The translations under genes were made by a program, and so were the position numbers. Under the pieces are notes generated by a model that saw only the letters and a program-made list of their open reading frames with translations, searched no databases and was not told the DNA's origin. DNA of 64,000 nt from Streptomyces sp. RPA4-2 (GTDB lineage: Bacteria; Actinomycetota; Actinomycetes; Streptomycetales; Streptomycetaceae): NCBI RefSeq assembly GCF_012273515.2, contig NZ_CP050975.2, positions 3,348,001 through 3,412,000 of the forward strand, given 5' to 3'. Positions 51,379 through 59,411 of the stretch are shown in pieces (the first letter of the stretch is position 1; the number at the start of each line of letters is the position of its first letter).

Positions 51379-53451
51379 GTGGACTCTGACTTCGATGCGG
51401 CGGTGCTGCACGCGCTGTTCACTCAGCCACCCATCGGCTTGCATGTACTGGATCCGGAGCTGCGGATCGTGCGCTTCAACTCCGCCGCGCCCGGTGTTCA
51501 GGGCCTCGACATGAGTGACGCGGTCGGCCGTACCTGGCGCGAGCTGGGATTCGCCGCGGACGATGTGGAGAGCATGCTGCGCACCGTGCTGGAGACGGGC
51601 GAGGCGGTAACCGATTTCCAGTACCGGGGCCGTCCGGATGTCCTGGGCGGCATGGAGAGGGTGCTGTCGATCTCGGCGTTCCGCCTCCAGGACGCCGAAC
51701 AGCGCACGCTGGGAGTGGCCGGCACAGTGGTGGACATCACCGTGCAGGATCGCGTCGAGCGGCGCCTGAACCTGCTGTACCGGGCCGGTGAGCGGCTCGG
51801 GCGCAGCCTGGATGTGTTCCGCACGGCGCAGGAACTCGCGGATGTCGCCGTGGGCGAGCTGGCCGATGTGGTGTCGGTCGTTGTTCTCGATGCCGTGCTG
51901 CACGGCGAGGCGCCGCGCCCGGGACCGTTGTTCGACCCGGTCACCGTGCGTCAGGCCGGTTCCCGAGCCGTGGAGGCGATCACGGTGGATTCGACCATGT
52001 ACGAGGTCGGGGAAGTCAGGGTGATTCCCCGGGGCACCCCGTTCTCGCAGGCCCTCAGCGACCTGCGGCCACGGCTCGTCCGGCACCTGAAGGCCAACGA
52101 CCCGTGGCTGGTCCGGCATCCAGCGGATGCTGAGAGGGTGAGTGAGGCGGGGGTGCACTCGCTGATGGCCGTCCCGCTGGCCGCGCGCGGCGTGGTGCTC
52201 GGCATGGCGACCTTCTACCGCGGCCCCGGATCACCGCCCTTCGACGATGACGACCTCGGCGTCGCCGCCACTGTGGTGGCCCGGGCCGCGCTGTGCGTCG
52301 ACAACGCCCGCCGCTACACCCGTGAGCGCACGATCGCCCGGCTCACCCAGCGCGCCCTGGTGCCCGACCGTCTGCCCTCGTACACCGCCGCGGAGACCGC
52401 GTACACCTTCCTGCCGGTCGCCTCCAGCGGCGTCTGGTACGACGTCATCCCTCTCTCCGGTGCACGCATCGCGCTCGTCGCCGGCGACGTGTCCGGCCAC
52501 GGCCTGCCCACCGTGACCACGATGGGCCGGCTGCGCACGGCGGTCGGCGCCCTGGCCGCGATGGACTTGCAGGCCGACGAACTCCTCGAACATCTCCACG
52601 ACCTGACCGAGCAGCTCGCCCGCGAACACGTGCCCGCCGAGAACTCCGACCAGTCGGAGCTAACGGCGACCTGCCTCTTTGTGATCTACGACCCGGTCAC
52701 CCGCACCTGCACCCTGTCCCGGGCAGGACATCCTGCGCCCGTCGTGGCCCTGCCCGACGGCAGTATCCACGTCATCGACGTCCCGGCGGGGCCGAACCTG
52801 GGACGCGGCGTGGCCTCGTACCGGTCCACCAGCGTGGATCTGCCCGAGGGCAGCATCCTCACCCTCCACAACGCGGAACTCCTCCAGGACACCGATCAGG
52901 ACCAGCTTCCCGCCTTCCGGGACGCCTTCAGCACACCCACAGGCCTGACCGGCCGCCTGCAGGACATGTGCGACACCCTGATGACCTCACTGCTCCCCGA
53001 CAACCCTGCCGACGACGCCATGCTCCTGCTGGCCCGCACCCGCTCACTCGGCCCGGACCAGGTGGCCTCCTGGACACTGCCCCACGAACCCGAGAGCGCC
53101 GCCGCGGCCCGCCGCCTGGTCGCCGGCCAGCTCACCGACTGGGACCTCGACGACCTCACCTTCAGCACCGAACTGATCGCCAGCGAACTGGTGACCAACA
53201 CCGTCCGCTACTCCACGGGGCCGGCACAGCTCCGGCTGATCAACGACCGTACGCTGATCTGCGAGGTCTCCGACAACAGCAACGCCGCCCCCCATCTGCG
53301 GCACGCGGAGGACGACGACGAAGGCGGTCGCGGCCTGTACCTGGTCGCGCAACTGGCCCAGCACTGGGGAGTCCGCCGCGCTGGACGTGGCAAGACCATC
53401 TGGACTGAGCAGGCCCTGCCCGCTCATGGACCGGTGGGCGACGACAGGTGA
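51379..53451 (+). CDS. PAS-GAF-PP2C-HATPase phosphatase (RsbU/SpoIIE type)
   Basis: This 690-residue protein is started at GTG 51379, 11 bases after AAGGAGG; a longer form from 51325 is less likely. Domains in order: PAS (about 5-125: LFTQPPIGLHVLDPELRIVRFNSAA), GAF (about 145-320), PP2C/SpoIIE (about 335-555: VASSGVWYDVIPL, VAGDVSGHGLPT, SRAGHPAPV) and an HATPase_c anti-sigma kinase-like domain (about 565-680: SELVTNTVRYS, GRGLYLVAQLAQHWG). Such proteins control sigma factors by partner switching. It is cargo in the AICE; the target is unknown. Confidence 0.92.
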   Translation: MDSDFDAAVLHALFTQPPIGLHVLDPELRIVRFNSAAPGVQGLDMSDAVGRTWRELGFAADDVESMLRTVLETGEAVTDFQYRGRPDVLGGMERVLSISAFRLQDAEQRTLGVAGTVVDITVQDRVERRLNLLYRAGERLGRSLDVFRTAQELADVAVGELADVVSVVVLDAVLHGEAPRPGPLFDPVTVRQAGSRAVEAITVDSTMYEVGEVRVIPRGTPFSQALSDLRPRLVRHLKANDPWLVRHPADAERVSEAGVHSLMAVPLAARGVVLGMATFYRGPGSPPFDDDDLGVAATVVARAALCVDNARRYTRERTIARLTQRALVPDRLPSYTAAETAYTFLPVASSGVWYDVIPLSGARIALVAGDVSGHGLPTVTTMGRLRTAVGALAAMDLQADELLEHLHDLTEQLAREHVPAENSDQSELTATCLFVIYDPVTRTCTLSRAGHPAPVVALPDGSIHVIDVPAGPNLGRGVASYRSTSVDLPEGSILTLHNAELLQDTDQDQLPAFRDAFSTPTGLTGRLQDMCDTLMTSLLPDNPADDAMLLLARTRSLGPDQVASWTLPHEPESAAAARRLVAGQLTDWDLDDLTFSTELIASELVTNTVRYSTGPAQLRLINDRTLICEVSDNSNAAPHLRHAEDDDEGGRGLYLVAQLAQHWGVRRAGRGKTIWTEQALPAHGPVGDDR

Positions 53452-53560
53452 GGAGCTGGGAGGAAGCTTTTTCGCCTGCTGGGACGGGCTCATCCTCCGT
53501 GACGCCGACCGGCCGTGCACCTTACAGAGCGGTCGGTGGAGCGACTTTGGGCGGGAGCTG

Positions 53561-53671
53561 CCATGGGGCGAGTGATCATGGCCCCTTAAGCTTCCGGCGA
53601 GTCGGGCAGTCTGTGGACCTGCCCGCTAAAGCACGACGTTGGGGCCATGATCTTCGAGGCTCGCCCCATGG
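53561..53671. repeat. Bipartite long inverted repeat
   Basis: Arms CCATGGGGCGAG (53561-53572) and GATCATGGCCCC (53574-53585) pair with 53660-53671 and 53641-53652. The 55-base centre holds a smaller stem, CGGGCAG/CTGCCCG. It may be a terminator of the phosphatase gene, a MITE-like relic or insertion-sequence ends. Confidence 0.7.
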
Positions 53672-54326
53672 TGGCTGCCTAAAGTCGTGGAGCCGACCGC
53701 CTCAGCCCCCACCGAGCCCGCCCCTCCGCTGCCTGTGGTGTCCGGCAGGCCTCAGCCGTGGCGTACCTGCTTTTTGATCCCAAAGCGTCTTTTCGGGTCC
53801 ATGCGGATCATGCGTCCCGGCCGTGCGGCGATGCCTGCCCAGGGTGGGGCCTGGCGTGTGGGAGGGGTGGGGAATCTGGCTTGGTCCGGCGCATCGGCCC
53901 TTGGCGTGCCGGACGTGAAACGGTGATGCCCCCAGGCTGATGGTGGGTGGCGCGGGGCCGGGGCCGGGGCGGCGCGGGCCGAAGGCATGAGCGCAGCCCC
54001 GAGTCCCGAGCCGTGCGCCGGCCCGCGGCGCGGGCCTGTGGGGTGCGATCTCCGTAGCGTCGGGCGGAAGCCGTTGGGCCAGCGTGCCCGGATGCCGAAG
54101 GCAAGAGCCCCTCGCCATGTCCCGCGAAGCCGTAGGCCACCTGCCGGGGGCTGAGGCGTTGCCGCTGAGGTCGGCGAAGCGTGAGGGAGCTACGGGGCCA
54201 ACGAGGGTGCGGTGGGCTTCTGTTATCTCAAGTGCGCCACGGCTGAGGCCTGCCGGATGCTGCGGGCTGCGGCCGGGAGGGCCCCTCCCCACCCGAAGGG
54301 TGGGGCTTGATGAAGTAGAGAAAGTT
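53672..54326. other. Gene-free stretch in the AICE
   Basis: No frame here has convincing codon bias or a ribosome-binding site. A hairpin CCCCACCC-gaa-GGGTGGGG (54287-54305) near the right end probably ends the NUDIX gene. Confidence 0.55.
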
Positions 54327-54782
54327 CTATCCCGCTGGGATGAGGCGCCTGCCGTCGTGGCTCCGTACGTGAGGACCGTTGCCGTCCAAGGCGTCCAGGA
54401 GGCGGACCGCGAAGACCTCGGCCATGCGCTCGCTGACCTCTTCGGGCGTGAGCCAGTCAACCGCGGTCGATTCGCTGGACGTGCGCTCGGTGCCCCCGGA
54501 GGGCTTGCAGCGGAAGACCAGGGCGACGATGCCCCGGGTGGTGTTCTTGTAGACCCCGGTGAGCTGGTCCACCTCGACGTGGATGCCGGTCTCCTCGAGG
54601 ACCTCGCGGGCGACGCCGGCCTCGGGGGTCTCGTCGAGTTCGAGTACGCCGCCGGGAAGTTCCCAAGTGCCGTTGTCCGCGCGGCGGATCGCCAGGAGTC
54701 GGCCGTCCTCGCCGATGACCACTCCGGCTACGGACACGGAGTGGAGCGGCGTTGACTCGCCTTCCTGGGCACTGTTACTCAT
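54327..54782 (-). CDS. NUDIX hydrolase, possible Pif-like immunity factor
   Basis: This 151-residue protein starts at ATG 54782. The NUDIX box is GGVLELDETPEAGVAREVLEETGI (about residues 48-71), with the REVLEE metal-binding core intact. NUDIX enzymes cleave nucleoside diphosphate derivatives. In pSAM2 the Pif protein, which blocks transfer into cells already holding the element, is a NUDIX protein encoded near korSA. Here the gene is divergent from the GntR regulator and shares its operator, so a Pif role is plausible but unproven. Confidence 0.82.
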   Translation of the reverse strand: MSNSAQEGESTPLHSVSVAGVVIGEDGRLLAIRRADNGTWELPGGVLELDETPEAGVAREVLEETGIHVEVDQLTGVYKNTTRGIVALVFRCKPSGGTERTSSESTAVDWLTPEEVSERMAEVFAVRLLDALDGNGPHVRSHDGRRLIPAG

Positions 54783-54794
54783 GTGCAGGAGCAT
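54777..54794. promoter_or_regulatory. GntR operator O1 between NUDIX and regulator genes
   Basis: ACTCATGTGCAGGAGCAT covers the NUDIX start region and lies 18 bases before the regulator ATG. It shares ACTCATGT-CAGGAG with operator O2 at 55645-55659. Binding by the GntR regulator at both genes is inferred. Confidence 0.65.
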
Positions 54795-54812
54795 AGGAGG
54801 AAGAGAAGGACT

Positions 54813-55592
54813 ATGGGAACAGCAGTAGGAGGTGAGCGGTCCGTACCTCGCTACGTACAGATCGCCGACGAGATCGTGCAGCAGATCCGGGCCGGTGTCA
54901 TCAAACCCGGCGACATGGTGCCCAGCGAGTCCGAGCTGGTCGACCGCTACGGCGTATCGGGCGGCACGATCCGCAAGGCCATGGTCGAGGTGCGTGCGAG
55001 CGGGCTGGTCGAGACACGGCACGGCAAGGGCTCGATCGTCAAGGATCGACCGCCCGTGCGCCATCGGTCCTCCGACCGCTTCCGGCGCTCACTTCGGCAG
55101 GGTGGGAAGGCCGCCTATCTCGCCGAGTCCGCGCAGTCCGGCGCCACGGCCAAGGTGAGCGTCCTCTACATCGGCCCGATGGAGGCACCTGAGGATGCCG
55201 CAGAGCGGTTGGGCGTCCCCGCCGGCACTCAGGTGCTCGCCCGGCGACGCCTCAACTTCCGCAACGGCACGCCCGTCGAGACGGCGACGTCGTACCTCCC
55301 GTGGGACGTCGTGAAGGACATCCCCGAGCTGTTCGCCGAGAACCCCGGCGGTGGCGGCATCTATGCCCGACTCGAAGACCACGGGCACGAGTTCGAGGAG
55401 TTCGTTGAGACCCTGCAAGGGCGGCCGGCATCCAAGGCGGAGTCCTCGGAGCTGGCTCTCAGCCCCGGCGCCCCGGTCATCCACCTGATCCGTGAGGCCC
55501 GTACGACCGAGGGTCGCGTGGTCGAGGTCTGCGACACGCTCATGGCCGCTGACCAGTTCGTTTTCGAGTATCGGATCCCCGCCGTCGACTGA
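54813..55592 (+). CDS. GntR/HutC-family regulator, KorSA-like
   Basis: This 259-residue protein starts at ATG 54813 after GAGAAGGA. The N-terminal winged helix is at about 10-80 (VPRYVQIADEIVQQIRAGVI, PSESELVDRYGVSGGTIRKAMVEVRASGLVETRHGKGS). The C-terminal UTRA domain is at about 105-255. In pSAM2, KorSA of this family represses the pra activator and keeps the element integrated. Palindromes with ACTCAT/ATGAGT lie upstream of it and of the next operon, so it probably represses both. Confidence 0.87.
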   Translation: MGTAVGGERSVPRYVQIADEIVQQIRAGVIKPGDMVPSESELVDRYGVSGGTIRKAMVEVRASGLVETRHGKGSIVKDRPPVRHRSSDRFRRSLRQGGKAAYLAESAQSGATAKVSVLYIGPMEAPEDAAERLGVPAGTQVLARRRLNFRNGTPVETATSYLPWDVVKDIPELFAENPGGGGIYARLEDHGHEFEEFVETLQGRPASKAESSELALSPGAPVIHLIREARTTEGRVVEVCDTLMAADQFVFEYRIPAVD

Positions 55593-55643
55593 CGCGTCCT
55601 CAACTCCCCTCAGCCCGTCGCGAGTTCTTCTTCGCGGCGGGTT

Positions 55644-55699
55644 GACTCATGTACAGGAGTCATGCACTCTTCTTCATGTCACTCATATACATGAGTGAC
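55644..55699 (+). promoter_or_regulatory. GntR operators O2 and O3 before the transfer operon
   Basis: O2 (55644-55661) is GACTC-ATGTACAG-GAGTC. O3 (55678-55699) is a near-perfect 22-bp palindrome with half-sites GTCACTCAT and ATGAGTGAC around a four-base centre. They end 33 bases before the SCO3933-like start and share ACTCAT with O1. Confidence 0.72.
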
Positions 55700-55731
55700 G
55701 GAGTCCAGCCTCTATAGAGGAGTGAATCGCT

Positions 55732-56085
55732 GTGCGCCAGATTCCCGTCGACACCACGAACGCGACCGTGATGGTCGCCAAGGCCCCACAGCCGAAGGTC
55801 AAGGACCGCCGGACGGGTGAGATCGCCCTCGACAAGGACGGCGTCACGCTGATGACGGTGGAGGTCATGTTCTCCACGCCCGACGAGGTGGAGATTCTCA
55901 AGCTCACCGTTCCGGCGCCGGGCGTCTCCGAGGACCTGGCCATGGGCACCCCGGTCGCGCTGACGGGTCTGGTCGCCTCGGCGTGGGAGAACGAGTTCAA
56001 CGGGCAGAAGCGGCACGGGATCGCGTTCCGTGCGGTCGCCGTCACCTCGCTCGCCGCCGCTGGCTCGACGTCGAAGGCGGCCTGA
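55732..56085 (+). CDS. SCO3933-family regulatory protein
   Basis: This 117-residue protein starts at GTG 55732 after TAGAGGAG. It has the pattern MRQIPVDTTNATVMVAKAPQPKVKDRRTGEIALDKDGVTLMTVEVMF and VPAPGV...MGTPVALTGLVASAWEN, shared by small regulators that precede the translocase in AICEs. It is mostly beta, possibly an OB-like fold. It ends two bases before the FtsK-like gene and is the first gene of the transfer operon. Confidence 0.82.
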   Translation: MRQIPVDTTNATVMVAKAPQPKVKDRRTGEIALDKDGVTLMTVEVMFSTPDEVEILKLTVPAPGVSEDLAMGTPVALTGLVASAWENEFNGQKRHGIAFRAVAVTSLAAAGSTSKAA

Positions 56086-56087
56086 TC

Positions 56088-57443
56088 ATGACCGCGTTAA
56101 CGGTCGCGCTGGTGCTGGTCGTCGCTGCCGCGCTGGTCCTGCGGTGGCGGCGGCCCGCCTGGTACTGGCTGGCCTTCGGTGCCGCCTTCGCCGCGGTGCG
56201 GGTCCTGTTCCAGTACACCTCCGTGATGGACGCCTGCGGGCTCACGGTGCCGCCGTCGCGCTGGCGCCTGGCCATGGCCCGTCTCGCCAACCGGCCCGTC
56301 CCCGAATCCCGTGCCCCGCGCATCCTGCGTCTGCGGCCCACCCGGACCGGCCTGGTGCTCCGTCTCAAGCTCCGTCCCGGGCAGGACGCCTTCGACGTCT
56401 CCGCCTCGTGCGACCGGCTGCGGCACTCGTTCGCCATGTGCGGCGTCACCTCCCGTGAACTGCGCTCCGGCGTCGTCGAGGTCCGGATGACCGGCTATGA
56501 CGTCCTCAAGCGGGTCCAGATGCCTGCGAAGACCGATCCGGCTCCGATGCGGGTCCCGGTCGCCCTGCGCGAGGACGGTGCGGTGCACTACCGCGACTAC
56601 CGGACCATCCCCCACGGGCTCACCCTCGGCGCCACGGAATCCGGGAAGTCCGTCTACCAGCGCAACCTAGTGGCCGGCCTCGCCCCTATGGACGTCGCTC
56701 TGGTCGGGATCGACTGCAAACAAGGCGTGGAACTCTTCCCCCTGGCCCGCCGGTTCTCCGCACTCGCCGACAACCCCGACGCCGCCCTCGACCTCCTCGA
56801 AGCCCTCGTCTCCCACATGGAAGACGTGTACCAGGTGATCCGGGCCGAGCAGCGGATCACGGTGAACGTGCCGGATGCGGAGATCGCCTCCGACATCTGG
56901 GACCTCCCCGATCACCTGCGCCCGGTCCCGATCGTGGTCCTGGTGGACGAGGTCGCCGAACTCGCCCTCTTCGCCACGAAGGACGAGGAGAAGCGCCGGG
57001 ACCGGATCATCACCGCCCTGGTCCGGCTCGCCCAGCTCGGCCGGGCTGCCGGGATCTATCTGGAGATCTGCGGGCAGCGCTTCGGCTCCGAACTCGGCAA
57101 GGGCATCACCATGCTCCGTGCCCAGCTCACCGGCCGCACCGCCCACCGCGTCAACGACGAATCCTCCGCCAACATGGCCTTCGGCGACATCGCCCCGGAC
57201 GCCGTCCTCGCCGCCATCCAGATCCCCACCGAGACCCCCGGCATCGCCGTGACCGGCGACTCCTCCGGCGGCTGGGCCCGCATCCGCGCCCCGCACACCA
57301 CGCTGCGCCAGGCCGTGAACCTCTGCAACAAGCACGCCGGCCGCACCCCGGACCTGCCCGCCCTCGCGCCGTTCCGGCCCGTCGTCGGCACCCCGGCCCC
57401 GGCCTCCGGACCGCTGGCCAAGGCTGCTCCCGCGACCGTCTGA
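56088..57443 (+). CDS. FtsK/SpoIIIE-type conjugal DNA translocase (TraB-like)
   Basis: This 451-residue protein starts at ATG 56088. Two N-terminal hydrophobic segments (about 4-22 and 26-42) anchor it. The motor domain has Walker A LTLGATESGKSVYQRNL (about 185) and Walker B PIVVLVDEVAELALF (about 280). GRAAGIYLEICGQRFGSELGKGITMLRAQLTGRTAHRVND is the FtsK sensor region. Proteins of this type (TraSA of pSAM2) move double-stranded DNA between mycelia. Length fits the family. No C-terminal recognition helix is certain. Confidence 0.88.
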   Translation: MTALTVALVLVVAAALVLRWRRPAWYWLAFGAAFAAVRVLFQYTSVMDACGLTVPPSRWRLAMARLANRPVPESRAPRILRLRPTRTGLVLRLKLRPGQDAFDVSASCDRLRHSFAMCGVTSRELRSGVVEVRMTGYDVLKRVQMPAKTDPAPMRVPVALREDGAVHYRDYRTIPHGLTLGATESGKSVYQRNLVAGLAPMDVALVGIDCKQGVELFPLARRFSALADNPDAALDLLEALVSHMEDVYQVIRAEQRITVNVPDAEIASDIWDLPDHLRPVPIVVLVDEVAELALFATKDEEKRRDRIITALVRLAQLGRAAGIYLEICGQRFGSELGKGITMLRAQLTGRTAHRVNDESSANMAFGDIAPDAVLAAIQIPTETPGIAVTGDSSGGWARIRAPHTTLRQAVNLCNKHAGRTPDLPALAPFRPVVGTPAPASGPLAKAAPATV

Positions 57444-57523
57444 CCTCTCCCGCTCCACGGCTGGCGTGACCGTCTCGCGCCGGGTCCCTACCCCCTCCAT
57501 GCCGGAAGGAAGGAACGCCCCCA

Positions 57524-57727
57524 ATGTGTGAGCACATCGAGGACTTCCACCGCACCGTGCTGATGCTCGGCGCCCTGGCCCTCTACGCGGACACGCCCGG
57601 CGCCGACGACCTGTTCATCGACACCATCGGCCCGTCGCTCGCGGCGTCGCTTCCCGAGCCCCCGCCGGGCATGTTCCCGCCCGGTTACGACCCCACCGAC
57701 GGCCCCGAATACCCCGGCGGCTCGTGA
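57524..57727 (+). CDS. Small acidic hypothetical protein
   Basis: This 67-residue protein starts at ATG 57524 after GGAAGGAA. It has a short helical part (FHRTVLMLGALALYAD), then an acidic and Pro-rich tail. It overlaps the DUF2637 gene by one base. It is a typical unassigned AICE gene, no family recognised. Confidence 0.65.
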   Translation: MCEHIEDFHRTVLMLGALALYADTPGADDLFIDTIGPSLAASLPEPPPGMFPPGYDPTDGPEYPGGS

Positions 57728-58406
57728 TGGCCCGCCCTGCGTTCCGTGTGGACGCCGTCCCCGTCCAGGCCGTCATCGCCGGAGCCCTCTCCTTCGCCCA
57801 CCTCCACGAACTCGCCGACGCCGCCGGACAGACCGGCTGGAAGGCATGGGCCTACCCCATCTCCGTGGACCTGCTCCTCGTCGCTGCCTGGCGACGACTC
57901 CGCTCGGACGGACCGTCCCGGCTGGCCTGGTCCTGGTTCCTCATCGCCCTGGTCGCGTCACTCGGCGCCAACGTCGCCACCGCCGGGTTCCTCGACCTCG
58001 CCCACCCGCCCGCCTGGCTGCGCTTCGGCATCGCCGGATGGCCCGCCCTCGCCTTCCTCGGCGGCACCCTCCTCGCCCACTCCCACACCGCCAGCGCCCC
58101 GGAGCCGAATCCGCTTAAGCCACCGCCGCCCCGGTCCCCGCAGCGGAAGTCGAGCAAAAACCTGTGCCCGCCCCGCGACCGGAGCCCTCTCCCATCACGG
58201 CCACTGCTGAGGACACTCCGGCGCTGACCCCCGCTCCCCCGGCTCCGACCGGTCCGCAGGTCCCGGCCGCGCTGGTCGACCACGCCCGCAAGCTCGCCGC
58301 CGACCACCACACCCGCACCGGCGCACCGATCGACACCGACACCCTCCGCGCCCGCCTCGGCGTCCCGCCCCACCTCGCCGACGCCATCGCCGCCCAACTC
58401 ACCTGA
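57727..58406 (+). pseudogene. DUF2637 (SpdB-like) membrane protein, frameshifted
   Basis: From ATG 57727 (GTG 57724 possible) the frame gives four hydrophobic segments (AVIAGALSFAHLHELADAAG, PISVDLLLVAAWRR, WFLIALVASLGANVATAGFLDLA, WPALAFLGGTLLAH), as in DUF2637 proteins. Near 58112-58118 the coding signal moves one base back. The expected C-terminus follows there (PAALVDHARKLAADHHTRTGAPIDTDTLRARLGV) to TGA 58406. One base seems to be missing at CTTAAG; unjoined, the first frame ends at 58227. These proteins aid spread of the element in mycelium. Confidence 0.75.
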
Positions 58407-58425
58407 CCCGAAGGGAGAACCCGTC

Positions 58426-58617
58426 ATGCCCGCCCGCGACCACTTCCACTCCGTGATGCGGATCGGCCCCGTGCAGATCGGCACCCACCGCGACCGCCAC
58501 GGCCACACCAAACACGCCGCCGTGTGCACCAACGACCGCTGCGGCTGGTCCGCCGACTACTCCAGCCAGTCCGCCGCACAACTCGCCGCCCGCACCCACC
58601 GCTGCACCGCCCGCTGA
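58426..58617 (+). CDS. Small AICE transfer protein with Cys/His motif
   Basis: This 63-residue protein starts at ATG 58426 after GAAGGGAGA. The sequence FHSVMRIGPVQIGTHRDRHG then HAAVCTNDRCGWSADYSS and HRC is a known type among AICE transfer-region proteins, with a possible zinc site from the Cys and His residues. No enzymatic function is implied. Confidence 0.78.
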   Translation: MPARDHFHSVMRIGPVQIGTHRDRHGHTKHAAVCTNDRCGWSADYSSQSAAQLAARTHRCTAR

Positions 58618-58627
58618 GGAGACACCC

Positions 58628-58783
58628 GTGCAGGTCCCGCTCTGGCTCGCCCTGATCGTCGTCGGCTGGCTCGGCGTCAAACTCATCCGCCCGCCCTGGT
58701 GGCTCGTCGCCGTCCTCCTCCTCGGCGGCTACCTCCTCGCCGACAGCCTGCTCGCCCCCGCCATCGACACCGCCGTCAAGTAA
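58628..58783 (+). CDS. Small two-helix membrane protein, SpdC-like
   Basis: This 51-residue frame starts at GTG 58628 after GAGGAG. It forms two hydrophobic helices (PLWLALIVVGWLGVKLI; WWLVAVLLLGGYLLADSLL) with little else. It lies 10 bases after the upstream gene. Such tiny membrane proteins are standard in the spread region of pSAM2-like elements. Confidence 0.7.
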   Translation: MQVPLWLALIVVGWLGVKLIRPPWWLVAVLLLGGYLLADSLLAPAIDTAVK

Positions 58784-58806
58784 CAGCCCTGGAAGGAAGA
58801 TCCGCC

Positions 58807-59137
58807 ATGTTCCGTCCCAAGGTCCCGGCCATGCCCCAGCCCACCGGCTTCGTGACTCCGCCCGCGGTCGTCGAGCCGACCGCCGTCATCCAGCACACCC
58901 CGCAGGCCCCGGCTCCCGCTCCGTTCGTCTCTGCGGCTCCGGTCCCGGCGCGGCCGGCCGTGCAGCTCACCCCCGGGCGCCGTCATCGCCCTCGTCGGCA
59001 GCGGCACCGCCGTGGTCCTGGTCGTAGGCGCCGTCCTGGTCTCGATGCTCCTCGCGGTCGCCATCACCGGCGCATCCATCGCCATCTGCGCCCTGGTCAT
59101 CCGCTCGCTCATCAACGCGGACACCAAGCGGCGCTGA
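58807..59137 (+). pseudogene. SpdB-like spread protein, frameshifted
   Basis: From ATG 58807 (after GGAAGGA) the N-terminal Pro/Ala-rich half (FRPKVPAMPQPTGFVTPPAV...VQLTPG) is read. At about 58971-58978, in CCCCCGGG, one base too many shifts the frame. The other frame continues AVIALVGSGTAVVLVVGAVL then VSMLLAVAITGASIAICALV to TGA 59137. Joined, it is a protein of about 109 residues with two membrane helices, as expected for this position in AICEs. An extra G or C called in the run is a likely sequencing error. Confidence 0.72.
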
Positions 59138-59225
59138 CCGGCCCCCGGGCGGCCTCAACCACCAAGTCTCCGCCGCCCGGGAGCCGTGCCCCATCCCGAT
59201 CTCGCAACCGGAAGGAACCCCCAGC

Positions 59226-59411
59226 ATGACGCACCGCACCCGCCCGCCGTCCCGGATCTGCCCGAACTGCGACGGCTTCGCCTCCGCCGCCATCACCCTC
59301 GGCGGCCGCGACCGCAACGGCCACCTACGGACCATCACCGCCCACTGCCCCGCCTGCCACGGCACCGGGACCGCTCGCCGCTCGCCTGTCCGGGAGGGTG
59401 CTCGTGTCTGA
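59226..59411 (+). CDS. Small zinc-ribbon protein before rep
   Basis: This 61-residue protein starts at ATG 59226 after GGAAGGAA. Two CxxC pairs, ICPNCDG and HCPACHG, about 26 residues apart suggest a zinc ribbon. It overlaps the replication gene by eight bases, so it is coupled to it. Common in AICEs next to rep; function unknown. Confidence 0.72.
   Translation: MTHRTRPPSRICPNCDGFASAAITLGGRDRNGHLRTITAHCPACHGTGTARRSPVREGARV

Noticed and set aside
53758..53940. Small plus-strand gene of 60 codons in the AICE
   Set aside because: There is no ribosome-binding site, codon bias is poor, and composition is as in other frames of the same stretch.
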